The notes under the pieces: model-generated
What the model was told of the DNA's origin: nothing
The model's input: only the letters and a program-made list of their open reading frames with translations
The model's database searches: none
Source: DASUMP01 sp036277635
Lineage (GTDB): Bacteria > Actinomycetota > Acidimicrobiia > IMCC26256 > PALSA-610
Direction: 5' to 3'
Length of the DNA: 20,899 nucleotides
Assembly (NCBI GenBank): GCA_036277635.1
Contig: DASUMP010000259.1
Span: 1-20,899, forward strand
Shown here: piece by piece, positions 13,022-20,752 of the stretch
Position numbering within the stretch: position 1 is the first letter of the stretch
How the letters are laid out: every line of letters starts with the position of its first letter
Translations under genes and position numbers: made by a program

Positions 13022-14028
13022 CGACCCGGGTCGCCGACCTGTCGACGCCCGCGTTGGTGGTGAACGGTCCCGCGATCGCCGCCAACCTCGACGCGATGGC
13101 GGCGAAGCGGCCCGGTGCTGCACTGCGCCCGCACGTGAAAGCGCACAAGTGCACGTCACTCGCGCGCGAGCAAGCCGCGCGCGGACACCACACGTTCTGC
13201 GCGGCGACACCGCGCGAGCTGCTCGGCCTCGCCGCCGCGGGACTGGGCGACGACCTGCTGCTCGCGAACCAGTCGGTCGACTCGGCTCGCCTGCGCGCGC
13301 TCGCGGAGTGCGATGCGCGCATCACGGTCGCGGTCGACTCCGACGCGACCGTCGACGCAGCCGCGGACGCAGGCCTGCGCGAGGTGTTGATCGACGTGAA
13401 CGTCGGTATGCCGCGCTGCGGGTGCGCGCCCGACGACGCGGGACGCATCGCCGACCTCGCGCGCGCACGCGGCCTCGCCGTGCGCGGGGTCATGGGATAC
13501 GAGGGTCACGTCGTCGGACTCCCGGACCGCGAGACGCGAGCGCGCAAGACCGAGCGCGCGATGCAGGAGCTGCTGCGCGCGCACGCCGACGTCGGCGGCG
13601 ACGTCGTGTCGGGTGGCGGCACGGGCACGCACGACCTGAACACGTGGATCACCGAGCTCCAAGCCGGGTCGTACGCGCTCATGGACACCGCGTACGGCGA
13701 GCTCGACCTCCCGTTCGTGCCCGCGCTGCACGTCGTCGCGACCGTCGTGTCGGTGAGCGCGGACCACGCCGTCGCCGATTGCGGCCTGAAGGCGCTCGGC
13801 ATGGACCACGGGAACTCACGCGTCGACGCCGGCGAGGTGTGGTTCCACTCCGACGAGCACGTGACGTTCGCGCCGAACCGACCGTTGCGCGTGGGTGAGC
13901 GGGTGCTCGTGCAACCTGCGCACGTCGATCCGACGATCGCGTACCACGAGGTGCTCCACGTCGCCGACGGGTCCGGTCTCGACGCCACCGTCGTCGACGA
14001 GTGGCCGGTCGACCTGCGCGGCTGGTGA
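13018..14028 (+). CDS. D-threonine aldolase / D-serine dehydratase-like PLP enzyme
   Basis: The 336-residue protein belongs to fold type III PLP enzymes with an alanine-racemase-type N-terminal barrel. It opens with STPALVVNG at 9-17, has the PLP lysine Lys41 in RPHVKAHK, and ends with a metal-site motif His302-Val-Asp304 in PAHVDPTIAYHE. Known D-threonine aldolases have an H-x-D pair here, whereas eukaryotic-type D-serine dehydratases have H-x-C, so the aldolase assignment is somewhat favoured; either cleaves a D-beta-hydroxy amino acid. The phosphate-binding SGGGTGTHD segment is also typical. The ATG overlaps the stop of the hydrolase before it. With the amidases downstream this suggests handling of D-amino acids or their derivatives, which is inference. 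Confidence 0.85.
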   Translation: MTTRVADLSTPALVVNGPAIAANLDAMAAKRPGAALRPHVKAHKCTSLAREQAARGHHTFCAATPRELLGLAAAGLGDDLLLANQSVDSARLRALAECDARITVAVDSDATVDAAADAGLREVLIDVNVGMPRCGCAPDDAGRIADLARARGLAVRGVMGYEGHVVGLPDRETRARKTERAMQELLRAHADVGGDVVSGGGTGTHDLNTWITELQAGSYALMDTAYGELDLPFVPALHVVATVVSVSADHAVADCGLKALGMDHGNSRVDAGEVWFHSDEHVTFAPNRPLRVGERVLVQPAHVDPTIAYHEVLHVADGSGLDATVVDEWPVDLRGW

Positions 14029-14048
14029 CCGGCGCACACGTCGCGCAG

Positions 14049-14054
14049 TAGCGT
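14049..14054 (+). promoter_or_regulatory. candidate -10 element (TAGCGT) before the first amidase
   Basis: TAGCGT ends 6 nt before the ATG at 14061, in the 32-nt gap after the aldolase-like gene. It may give the amidase genes an internal leaderless promoter in addition to read-through. Confidence 0.4.
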
Positions 14055-14060
14055 TCGGGA

Positions 14061-15506
14061 ATGACCGACCTCTCCATGCTCGACGCGACCGCGCAGGCCG
14101 ACCTGGTCCGGAGCGGCGACGCGTCACCCCTCGAGCTCGTCGACGCCGCGATCAACCGCGTCGAGAAGCTGAACGGCGAGCTCAACGCGGTGATCCACCC
14201 GCTGTTCGAGCGAGCGCGCACGGCAGCGACCGCGACATCGCTCCCCGACGGTCCGTTCCGCGGAGTGCCCGCCGTCGTCAAGGATCTCGACGGCCACCTC
14301 GCGGGCGCGCCGTACCACGGCGGCAACAAGCTGCTGCGCGAGATCGGCTACGTCCCCGACACGTCGAGCTACCTGTTCGACCGACTCGAGCAGGCCGGCT
14401 TCGTGTTCGTCGGCAAGACGAACACACCCGAGTTCGGGCTGATGCCCACCACCGAGACCACCACCTACGGGCCCGCGCGCAACCCGTGGAACACCGCGCA
14501 CAGCACCGGCGGATCGAGTGGTGGATCGGCGGCTGCCGTCGCGAGCGGCATGGTGCCCGTCGGTCACGCCGGCGACGGCGGCGGATCGATCCGCATCCCC
14601 GCCGCGCACTGCGGTCTGTTCGGGATCAAGCCGTCGCGTGGCCGCATCTCGCTCGGACCCGACGAAGGCGAGTCGTGGGGTGGCTTCGTCGCGCGCCACG
14701 TGGTCACCCGTTCGGTGCGCGACAGCGCGGCGGTGCTCGACGCGATCGCCGGCAGCGATCCGGGCGACCCGTTCCAAGTTCCGCCGCCCGCCGTCGCATA
14801 CGCGTCCGAGGTGGGTGCGGCGCCGGGTTCGTTGCGGATCGGCCTCATGACGAAGGCACCCGCGGGGCTCGTCGAGATCGACGACGAGTGCGTCGCCGCG
14901 GCCGACGACGCGGCGCGCCTGCTGGAGTCGCTCGGCCACACCGTCGAAGTCGCGTCGCCGCCCGCGCTCGACGAGGGCGACCTGCTCGGGAACTTCTCGA
15001 ACGTGATGACCGGCTCGCTCGTCGCCGACCTCGCCGAGGTCGCGCAGCTCGCGGGTCGCGACGTCACGCCCGACGACGTCGAGCCGCTGACCTGGATGCA
15101 GTACGAGATGGGTCGAGCGGTCGGCGCCGGCGACTACATCCGCTCGATCGCGGCGCTGCACGCGTGGAGTCGCCGGATCATCTCGTGGTGGACCGACGAC
15201 CGCTTCGACCTGCTGCTCACGCCCACGTGCGGCGAACCGCCGCCGGTGCTCGGCGACGTCGTCGGCACGGCCGAGAACCCGCTGCACGGGTTCGGTCGGG
15301 CCACGGTGTTCGCGATCTTCACCGCGCCGTTCAACGTGACCGGCCAACCGGCCGCGTCGGTGCCGTTGTACTGGTCGGCGTCGGGTCTGCCGATCGGCGT
15401 CCAGCTCGTCGGCGCGCCGCTGCGCGAAGACGTGCTGTTCCGCGTCGCCGCGCAGCTCGAGGAGGCGCGTCCGTGGATCGACCGTCGCCCGCCGGTGCAC
15501 GCCTGA
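14061..15506 (+). CDS. amidase signature family hydrolase (copy 1)
   Basis: The 481-residue enzyme hydrolyses an amide (or ester) bond with a Ser-cisSer-Lys triad. By comparison with fatty acid amide hydrolase spacing, the triad is Lys74 (VVKDL), Ser152 (STGGSSGGS) and Ser176 (DGGGSIRIPAA). The glycine-rich amidase signature lies between 148 and 185. There is no signal peptide. The absence of gatB/gatC neighbours and the general sequence argue against a GatA subunit of the tRNA amidotransferase. It is the first of two tandem paralogues: 49 of the first 76 positions are identical to copy 2 by my hand alignment, and both end in W-x-D-R-R-P-P-V-H-A. The substrate is unknown. It lies 32 nt behind the aldolase-like gene. 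Confidence 0.92.
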   Translation: MTDLSMLDATAQADLVRSGDASPLELVDAAINRVEKLNGELNAVIHPLFERARTAATATSLPDGPFRGVPAVVKDLDGHLAGAPYHGGNKLLREIGYVPDTSSYLFDRLEQAGFVFVGKTNTPEFGLMPTTETTTYGPARNPWNTAHSTGGSSGGSAAAVASGMVPVGHAGDGGGSIRIPAAHCGLFGIKPSRGRISLGPDEGESWGGFVARHVVTRSVRDSAAVLDAIAGSDPGDPFQVPPPAVAYASEVGAAPGSLRIGLMTKAPAGLVEIDDECVAAADDAARLLESLGHTVEVASPPALDEGDLLGNFSNVMTGSLVADLAEVAQLAGRDVTPDDVEPLTWMQYEMGRAVGAGDYIRSIAALHAWSRRIISWWTDDRFDLLLTPTCGEPPPVLGDVVGTAENPLHGFGRATVFAIFTAPFNVTGQPAASVPLYWSASGLPIGVQLVGAPLREDVLFRVAAQLEEARPWIDRRPPVHA

Positions 15507-15529
15507 GCACTCCCACACCCGAGCAGCAC

Positions 15530-16972
15530 GTGACCGATCTCGCCACCCTCGACGCGACCGCGCAGGCTGCGCTGGTCCGCACCGGTGACGCGTCTCCCGC
15601 GGAGCTGGTCGACGCCGCGATCGACCGGATCGAGCGCGTCGACCCCGCGATCAACGCGGTCGTCTCCGACCGGTTCGAGCGCGCGCGCGACGACGCCCGT
15701 TCGCCGGCACTTCCCGACGGCCCGTTCCGCGGCGTGCCGTTCCTGCTCAAGGACCTCGGTTGTCCGATGCGCGACGAGCCGTCGCACGAAGGGATGCGCG
15801 CGCTCAAGGACGCGGGCTATCGCGCCACGTTCGACAGCGCGCTCGTGCGCCGCATCAAGGACGCCGGACTCGTCGTGCTCGGCCGCACGAACACGCCCGA
15901 GCTCGGGATCATGGCCACGACGGAGCCCGCGTCGTACGGGCCGACGCGCAACCCGTGGGACACCGAGCGCACGCCGGGCGGATCGTCGGGCGGCGCCGCC
16001 GCCGCGGTCGCGGCGGGATTGGTGCCGTTCGCGCACGCCTCCGACGGCGGCGGTTCGATCCGCATCCCCGCGAGCTGCTGCGGTCTCGTCGGGCTGAAGC
16101 CGAGCCGCGGTCGGGTATCGCTCGCGCCTGCGGGCGGCGAGCTCGCGCGCTTCTTGTCGATCCAGCTGTGCGTCGCGCGCTCGGTGCGCGACGTCGCCGC
16201 GTTCCTCGACGTCGCGAGCGGCGAGGAACCGGGCGACCCGATGACCGCGCCCCCGCCGCGTCACCCGTTCGTCGACGAAGTCGGCGTCGACCCGGGTCGG
16301 CTGCGCATCGGCGTGATGACGACGCTGCCCGGCTCCGACTCACCGGTGAGCGAGCCGTGCGTTCGCGCCGTCGACACCACCGCGAAGCTGCTCGAGTCGC
16401 TCGGCCATCACGTCGAGGTCTCGCACCCCGCCGCACTCGACGACGCCGACCGCATCAGCTCGTTCATGGCCGTGTGGAGCACGCTGCAGGCGGTCGCGCT
16501 CGACGCCTGGGGCGCGACGCTCGGCCGCACCCTCGGTCCCGACGACGTCGAACCGCTCACGTGGGAGCTGTCGAAGCACGGCGGCGACATCCGCGCCGTC
16601 GACTACGTGGCGTCGATCACCGCGATGCAAGCGTTCGCACGTCGTATCGCGCAGTGGTGGGCCGACGGCTTCGACCTGCTGCTCACGAGCACGCTCGGCG
16701 AGGTGCCGCCCGCGCTCGGCGTGCTGAGCACTCCCGACGAACCGCTCGCCGGATACGCACGCGCCGCCACGTTCACGCCGTACACGCCGATCTACAACCA
16801 GACCGGCCAACCTGCGATCTCGGTACCGGTGGCGCACGACGACGCCACGAACCTGCCCGTCGGCGTGCAGCTCGTCGCTGCGTACGGACGCGAAGACCTG
16901 TTGCTGCGCGTCGCCGCCCAGCTCGAGCAGGCGATTCCGTGGGCCGATCGCCGGCCGCCCGTGCATGCCTGA
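15530..16972 (+). CDS. amidase signature family hydrolase (copy 2)
   Basis: The 480-residue paralogue of the preceding gene keeps the full triad at the same numbers: Lys74 (LLKDL), Ser152 (TPGGSSGG) and Ser176 (DGGGSIRIPAS). The GTG at 15530 is chosen because TDLATLDATAQ aligns exactly with the start of copy 1 (TDLSMLDATAQ). The open frame continues far upstream, but that is a shadow of copy 1. Divergence is greatest in the substrate-facing segments after Lys74 (GCPMRDEPSHEGMR against DGHLAGAPYHGGNK), so the two probably act on different substrates. The 23-nt gap to copy 1 and the 8-nt overlap with the AtuA-like gene indicate a single operon. Confidence 0.92.
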   Translation: MTDLATLDATAQAALVRTGDASPAELVDAAIDRIERVDPAINAVVSDRFERARDDARSPALPDGPFRGVPFLLKDLGCPMRDEPSHEGMRALKDAGYRATFDSALVRRIKDAGLVVLGRTNTPELGIMATTEPASYGPTRNPWDTERTPGGSSGGAAAAVAAGLVPFAHASDGGGSIRIPASCCGLVGLKPSRGRVSLAPAGGELARFLSIQLCVARSVRDVAAFLDVASGEEPGDPMTAPPPRHPFVDEVGVDPGRLRIGVMTTLPGSDSPVSEPCVRAVDTTAKLLESLGHHVEVSHPAALDDADRISSFMAVWSTLQAVALDAWGATLGRTLGPDDVEPLTWELSKHGGDIRAVDYVASITAMQAFARRIAQWWADGFDLLLTSTLGEVPPALGVLSTPDEPLAGYARAATFTPYTPIYNQTGQPAISVPVAHDDATNLPVGVQLVAAYGREDLLLRVAAQLEQAIPWADRRPPVHA

Positions 16973-18341
16973 GACCGTGCGCGTCGCAGGTGGCCAGGGC
17001 TTCTACGGCGACACGCCGACCGCGCTCGACGCGCTACTCGCCGAGGGCGTCGACTACCTGTGCCTCGAAGCGCTCGCAGAGCTGACCCTCGCGATCCTGC
17101 AGAAGGACCGTCAACGTGACGAGACGCGCGGCTACACGCGCGACCTTCCTGCGTACTTGGCGCGCGCGCTCCCGTTCGTCGCGAACGGACGCACGAAGGT
17201 GATCACGAACGCGGGTGGGATCAACCCGCAGGCCGCCGCCCACGCGGCCATCGAGACGGCGCGCACCCTCGGATTCACGGGTCTCAAGGTCGCGACGGTG
17301 TTCGGCGACGACCTCATGACCCGCCTCGACGACCTGCGCGCCGAGGGCCAGGCGCTCGCGCACCTCGACACGGGCACCCCTTACGACGAGCTCCCCGCGG
17401 CCCCGTTGTTCGCGTCGGCGTACCTCGGCGCGGCACCGATCGCCGACGCACTCGCGCACGGCGCCGACATCGTCATCACCGGACGAGTCGCCGACGCGAG
17501 CCTCTTCCTCGCGCCACTGCTCCACCAGCACGGCTGGGCGCTCGATGACTGGGACCGGCTCGCCGCCGGCATCCTCGTCGGCCATCTGCTCGAGTGTTCG
17601 GGCCAGAGCCTCGGCGGCAACTACAGCGGCGACTGGTGGGCACTCCCCGATCCGTGGCTCTTGCCGTACCCGATGGCCGATGTCGCCGCCGACGGCACCG
17701 CGATCATCACGAAGCCCGCGGGAACCGGCGGCCGCGTCAGCACCGACACGCTCCGCCATCAGCTGCTCTACGAGGTGCACGATCCCGCCCGCTACGTGTC
17801 GCCCGACGTCGTCGCCGACTTCACGTCGGCGCGCTTCGAGGACCTCCCCGACGATCGAGTGCGCATCACCGGCGTGCGCGGCACCCCCGCCACCGACACC
17901 TACAAGGCGCTGCTCGCGCACCACGCGGGGTGGGCGAACGAAGCGCGCGTCGCGTTCTCGTGGCCCGACGCGCACGAGAAGGCGATCGCGACGGCCGCGA
18001 TCCTGCGCAAGCGCGTCGAGCTCGCCGGACTCGACGTCGCCGAGTGGCACGTCGAGTACTGGGGCGTCGACGCGCTCGGCGGACCGACGGTTCCCGTGGA
18101 TCCCGCCTGCGAGCCGCCGGAGTGCATCCTGCGCGTCGCGTGGCGCTGCGACGACCAGCGCACCGCCGGCCTCGTCGGCCGCGAGCTCGTCCCGCTCACG
18201 CTCTCGGCGCCGCCCGCGGGCATGACCGGCGCGGGGCGCGGCGGCGCGAGCGCCACCGAGCTGCTCGGCATCTGGCCGACGCTCGTCGACAAGGCGCTCG
18301 TCGACGCGCACGTGCGGGTCACCGTCGAGGAGGTGGTGTGA
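16965..18341 (+). CDS. AtuA family protein, N-terminal domain type (DUF1446)
   Basis: The 458-residue protein resembles the large domain of AtuA from acyclic terpene utilisation in Pseudomonas (DUF1446 family). Recognisable parts are GGQGFYGD at the start, LCLEALAELTLAILQKDR, ITNAGGINPQAAA, VITGRVADASLFLAPL and HLLECSGQSLGGNYSG. The biochemical role of this family is not established; in Pseudomonas it is encoded with citronellyl-/geranyl-CoA catabolic enzymes, none of which is present here. ATG 16965 overlaps the amidase stop by 8 nt; GTG at 16977 is an alternative start and would also include the whole domain. Its stop shares one base with the start of the next gene (TGATG), which encodes the small domain that is fused to the C-terminus in AtuA itself. 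Confidence 0.85.
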   Translation: MPETVRVAGGQGFYGDTPTALDALLAEGVDYLCLEALAELTLAILQKDRQRDETRGYTRDLPAYLARALPFVANGRTKVITNAGGINPQAAAHAAIETARTLGFTGLKVATVFGDDLMTRLDDLRAEGQALAHLDTGTPYDELPAAPLFASAYLGAAPIADALAHGADIVITGRVADASLFLAPLLHQHGWALDDWDRLAAGILVGHLLECSGQSLGGNYSGDWWALPDPWLLPYPMADVAADGTAIITKPAGTGGRVSTDTLRHQLLYEVHDPARYVSPDVVADFTSARFEDLPDDRVRITGVRGTPATDTYKALLAHHAGWANEARVAFSWPDAHEKAIATAAILRKRVELAGLDVAEWHVEYWGVDALGGPTVPVDPACEPPECILRVAWRCDDQRTAGLVGRELVPLTLSAPPAGMTGAGRGGASATELLGIWPTLVDKALVDAHVRVTVEEVV

Positions 18342-18727
18342 TGGCACGCGTGCAGCTGCGCGAGCTGTGCGGCTACCGCGCCGGCGACAAGGGCGACATC
18401 GCCAACGTCGCGATCTTCGCCGACGACGACGAGACGTACGACCTCATCGTCGAGCAGGTCACCGCGGAGAAGGTGCGGCAGCACTTCGGCGCGATGGTCA
18501 CCGGACGCGTCGACCGCTACGAAGCACGCAACGTGCGCGCGCTCAACTTCGTGATGCACGGCGCGCTCGGCGGCGGCGGCCCGCGCTCCCTCCGCGCCGA
18601 CAACCTCGGCAAGACCCTCGGCGGCGCGCTCGTCCGTCTCGAGATCGACGCCCCCGACCACCTCGCGTCCCGCCGCCGCCCCCGCCCCGACGTCTCCTGG
18701 GCCGAACGAATCCTCGACCAGCCCTGA
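18341..18727 (+). CDS. AtuA-like C-terminal (ferredoxin-fold) domain as a separate protein
   Basis: The 128-residue product begins RVQLRELCGYRAGDKGDIANVAIF and includes NFVMHGALGGGGPRSLRADNLGKTLGGALVRLEID. These are features of the small domain found at the end of AtuA proteins; it is known both fused and as a stand-alone gene next to the DUF1446 gene. The start ATG overlaps the stop of the large-domain gene by one base, so the two are almost certainly made together and form one complex. It is the last gene of the operon; the long hairpin at 18745-18787 follows at once. The function is unknown beyond this association. Confidence 0.82.
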   Translation: MARVQLRELCGYRAGDKGDIANVAIFADDDETYDLIVEQVTAEKVRQHFGAMVTGRVDRYEARNVRALNFVMHGALGGGGPRSLRADNLGKTLGGALVRLEIDAPDHLASRRRPRPDVSWAERILDQP

Positions 18728-18744
18728 CCCCGTCCCACCCCGAG

Positions 18745-18787
18745 CAAAGGACACTGAAGTACCGATTCGGTACCTGAGCGTCCCTTG
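18745..18787 (+). terminator. long imperfect hairpin after the AtuA-like operon
   Basis: GTACCG (18759-18764) and CGGTAC (18768-18773) form a perfect stem around ATT. The stem continues outward with few mismatches, pairing AAGGACACTGAA on the left with CTGAGCGTCCCTT on the right. There is no U-tract, as is common in high-GC actinobacteria. It sits 18 nt after the operon's last stop codon, so termination is the simplest role; a dispersed palindromic repeat is the alternative. Confidence 0.6.
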
Positions 18788-18804
18788 GTCGACCGCCGCA
18801 CCTC

Positions 18805-18810
18805 TAGGAT
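18805..18810 (+). promoter_or_regulatory. candidate -10 element (TAGGAT) for the FG-GAP gene
   Basis: TAGGAT lies 33 nt before the ATG at 18844. Unlike most promoters here it would leave a leader with a G-rich ribosome-binding stretch (GGTGGGGGG, 18830-18838) 5 nt before the start. A possible -35 (TTGGTC at 18785) is spaced only 14 nt. Confidence 0.4.
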
Positions 18811-18843
18811 CTCGCCGACGGATCGGACGGTGGGGGGACACAC

Positions 18844-20328
18844 ATGAGCGGGCTGCGGCGAGTCGCGACCATCGTGGCCATCGTGGTCGTCAGCGGTGCC
18901 GGTCTGGCGGTGCGTCACACGCCTTCCGCTGACGCGGCCGTGTGCTTCGAGCGGACCTGGGTGCGCACCGAGATCGCCGGTACGTCGTTGCATCCTCGGC
19001 AAGGGTGGCTCCGGTACGACTGCGCCACGCGCGTCTGGGCGCTCGGGTTCCGCAGCGAGCTGCCGCTGTCGCCTCCGCTCAGCTGGGCGAGCTCCAAGCT
19101 CAGGACGCTGGAGGCACAGCTGAACTCCGACAACAAGGTGAACACGGGGTGCGGCTCGTTCGGTATCGACCACTCGATCACCGGCTCGTGGAACGGCAGC
19201 GCGCTCGTCGCGACGATCACGAGGTGGGACGACCTCTGCACTCCGTCGGCAGGCGGGTCTGCGACGATCTCGCGGCTCGGCACGCAGAACAGCATCGAGC
19301 TGCGCTGGAACCAGAGCCAAGTCGGGTACCCGCGCGCGTTCACCGTCAATGGAATGGTTTCCTCGGTCGACGATCCGCCGATGTCGTTCTCCCAGTTCAC
19401 CCCGGGCACCATGTCGGTGTCCGGCTACCAGAACCCGGGGTGGGCCAACGCGTTCCACGGTGGACCGGCGGTGACGATCAACGGCACGTACGACGCGGTC
19501 GTGAGCGGCGACTTCAACGGCGACCGCCGCGACGACGTGTTGTTCTACGGTGCCGGCGCCAAGCTCGATCGGATGTGGCTCGGGACGCCGTCGAAGACGT
19601 TCGCACTGGGGCCGGCAACGACGATCTCCGGCGTGTACGACCTGCTCGTCGCCGGCGACTTCAACGGCAACGGACGCGACGACGTCGTGTTCTACGGCCG
19701 CGGAACCGCACCGGATGCGCTTCGTTTCGGAAGTGCGACCGGCGCGCTGGTCGGCGGGCCAGCTCAGACCATCAACGGCGAGTTCGACGCGCTCGCGTCC
19801 GCCGACTTCAACAACGACAATTACGACGACGTGCTGCTCCACGGCGCCGGCATTGCCAAGGACGTGGTGCGCCTCGGAACGCGCTACGACGGTTTCGGGT
19901 TCGGCCCGGCACCGACGATCGATGGCACGTTCGACGCGCTGCTTCCAGCCGACTACAACGGCAACGGCCGCGGCGATGTGTTCTTCTACGGCGCAGGTGG
20001 CGCGCCTGACGAGCTCCGACTCGGAGCGACGACGGGTGCCTTGGTCACGTTCGGATCGTTCACCGTCTCGGGCACGTACACGCCCGCCTCGGGCGACTTC
20101 GACGGCAACGGCTGGGGCGAGATCCTCTGGTACGCGCCGGGCGCGGGCTCCGATGCGATCTGGCAGGGTCGCTCGAACGGCACGTTCATCGCCGGCCGAC
20201 CGGTGAACATTGCGGGCACGTACGAACCCGTTGTCGGTGACTTCAACGGCGACGGTCGCGACGACGTGCTCCTGTACGGACCGGGCACCGCCCCCGACGC
20301 GTTGCTGTTCGGCAACCCACCCAACTGA
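18844..20328 (+). CDS. secreted FG-GAP/VCBS-like repeat protein
   Basis: The 494-residue protein has a classical signal peptide: basic SGLRR, a hydrophobic run (VATIVAIVVVSGAGLAV) and a likely cleavage after ADA near residue 31. Residues 34-210 form an unrecognised region with four cysteines. From about residue 205 to the end there are six repeats of roughly 43-45 residues. Each has a calcium-loop-like D-[FY]-[ND]-[GN]-[DN] segment followed by aromatic-Gly and a [PKR]D-x-[LIMV] strand, for example GDFNGDRRDDVLFYG, GDFNGNGRDDVVFYG and ADYNGNGRGDVFFYG. Such repeats usually fold into a beta-propeller, as in integrin alpha chains. A surface or secreted binding role is likely. A purine-rich ribosome-binding site precedes the ATG. 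It stands alone between a hairpin and a convergent gene. Confidence 0.88.
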   Translation: MSGLRRVATIVAIVVVSGAGLAVRHTPSADAAVCFERTWVRTEIAGTSLHPRQGWLRYDCATRVWALGFRSELPLSPPLSWASSKLRTLEAQLNSDNKVNTGCGSFGIDHSITGSWNGSALVATITRWDDLCTPSAGGSATISRLGTQNSIELRWNQSQVGYPRAFTVNGMVSSVDDPPMSFSQFTPGTMSVSGYQNPGWANAFHGGPAVTINGTYDAVVSGDFNGDRRDDVLFYGAGAKLDRMWLGTPSKTFALGPATTISGVYDLLVAGDFNGNGRDDVVFYGRGTAPDALRFGSATGALVGGPAQTINGEFDALASADFNNDNYDDVLLHGAGIAKDVVRLGTRYDGFGFGPAPTIDGTFDALLPADYNGNGRGDVFFYGAGGAPDELRLGATTGALVTFGSFTVSGTYTPASGDFDGNGWGEILWYAPGAGSDAIWQGRSNGTFIAGRPVNIAGTYEPVVGDFNGDGRDDVLLYGPGTAPDALLFGNPPN

Positions 20329-20347
20329 GCTCCGCGCTGTCATCGGT

Positions 20348-20380
20348 GCGCGGGTGCCGTCGCGCGTCAGGCTCCCGCGC
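20348..20380. terminator. GC-rich inverted repeat between convergent genes
   Basis: GCGCGGG (20348-20354) pairs perfectly with CCCGCGC (20374-20380) around a 19-nt loop, with two G-U pairs possible outside. It lies between the FG-GAP gene stop and the stop of the small membrane protein gene, so it could end both transcripts. In DNA this rich in GC such a repeat can also arise by chance. Confidence 0.35.
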
Positions 20381-20390
20381 GTCGATTCGC

Positions 20391-20684
20391 TCAGATCACC
20401 ACTTGGATGAGCACCACCACGATGCTGATCACGGAACCGAACAGCAGCAACACCGCGCCGACCCACAGCACCGCGGTCACCGCGGCGCGCCAGCCGGTCA
20501 CGCCGTTGCGCTGCACCTGACGCCACAAGAATCCGTGACGTTCGAGGTTCCCGGCGGGCGTGTACGCGCCCCACGTGAACTGACCGAAGAGACGTCGAGC
20601 GTCCGGGTCACCCGGCGCGAGCTCGGCGGTGCGCGGTCGGTCCGCCCGTCTGGGCTTCCTCCGCTTGATCCCGGCGCGCCCCAC
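20391..20684 (-). CDS. small single-pass membrane protein, hypothetical
   Basis: The 97-residue product has a strongly basic N-terminus (GRAGIKRRKPRRADRPR), a central segment with aromatic residues (RRLFGQFTWGAYTPAGNLERHGFLWRQV in part) and one long hydrophobic helix at about 70-97 (AAVTAVLWVGAVLLLFGSVI and following) that ends the protein. It should be anchored in the cytoplasmic membrane with its basic part in the cytoplasm. I do not recognise the family. The GTG at 20684 is taken as start with a weak AGG about 10 nt upstream; an overlapping ATG at 20686 is in another frame. It diverges from the partial gene at 20753 with a 68-nt gap and converges on the FG-GAP gene. Confidence 0.7.
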   Translation of the reverse strand: MGRAGIKRRKPRRADRPRTAELAPGDPDARRLFGQFTWGAYTPAGNLERHGFLWRQVQRNGVTGWRAAVTAVLWVGAVLLLFGSVISIVVVLIQVVI

Positions 20685-20740
20685 ATCGATCAGCCTGCCA
20701 CGCGCGGCCGGGTCGACGGGCAGGTCGTCGACCGGTCCGA

Positions 20741-20746
20741 CACAAT
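20741..20746 (+). promoter_or_regulatory. candidate -10 element (CACAAT) for the right-edge gene
   Basis: CACAAT ends 6 nt before the GTG at 20753, the same hexamer and spacing seen before menH. Confidence 0.5.
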
Positions 20747-20752
20747 GTGACC

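Noticed and set aside
13895..15529. Long open frame before the second amidase
   Set aside because: It is Arg-rich shadow sequence of the first amidase; alignment of the two paralogues fixes the start at 15530.
14061..16972. Calling the amidases GatA subunits
   Set aside because: No gatB or gatC is adjacent, and two tandem copies next to catabolic genes fit a general amidase better.
18517..20574. Long minus-strand open frame opposite the FG-GAP gene
   Set aside because: The translation is compositionally biased and periodic only because it is antisense to the six repeats; the plus strand has a signal peptide and repeat motifs.
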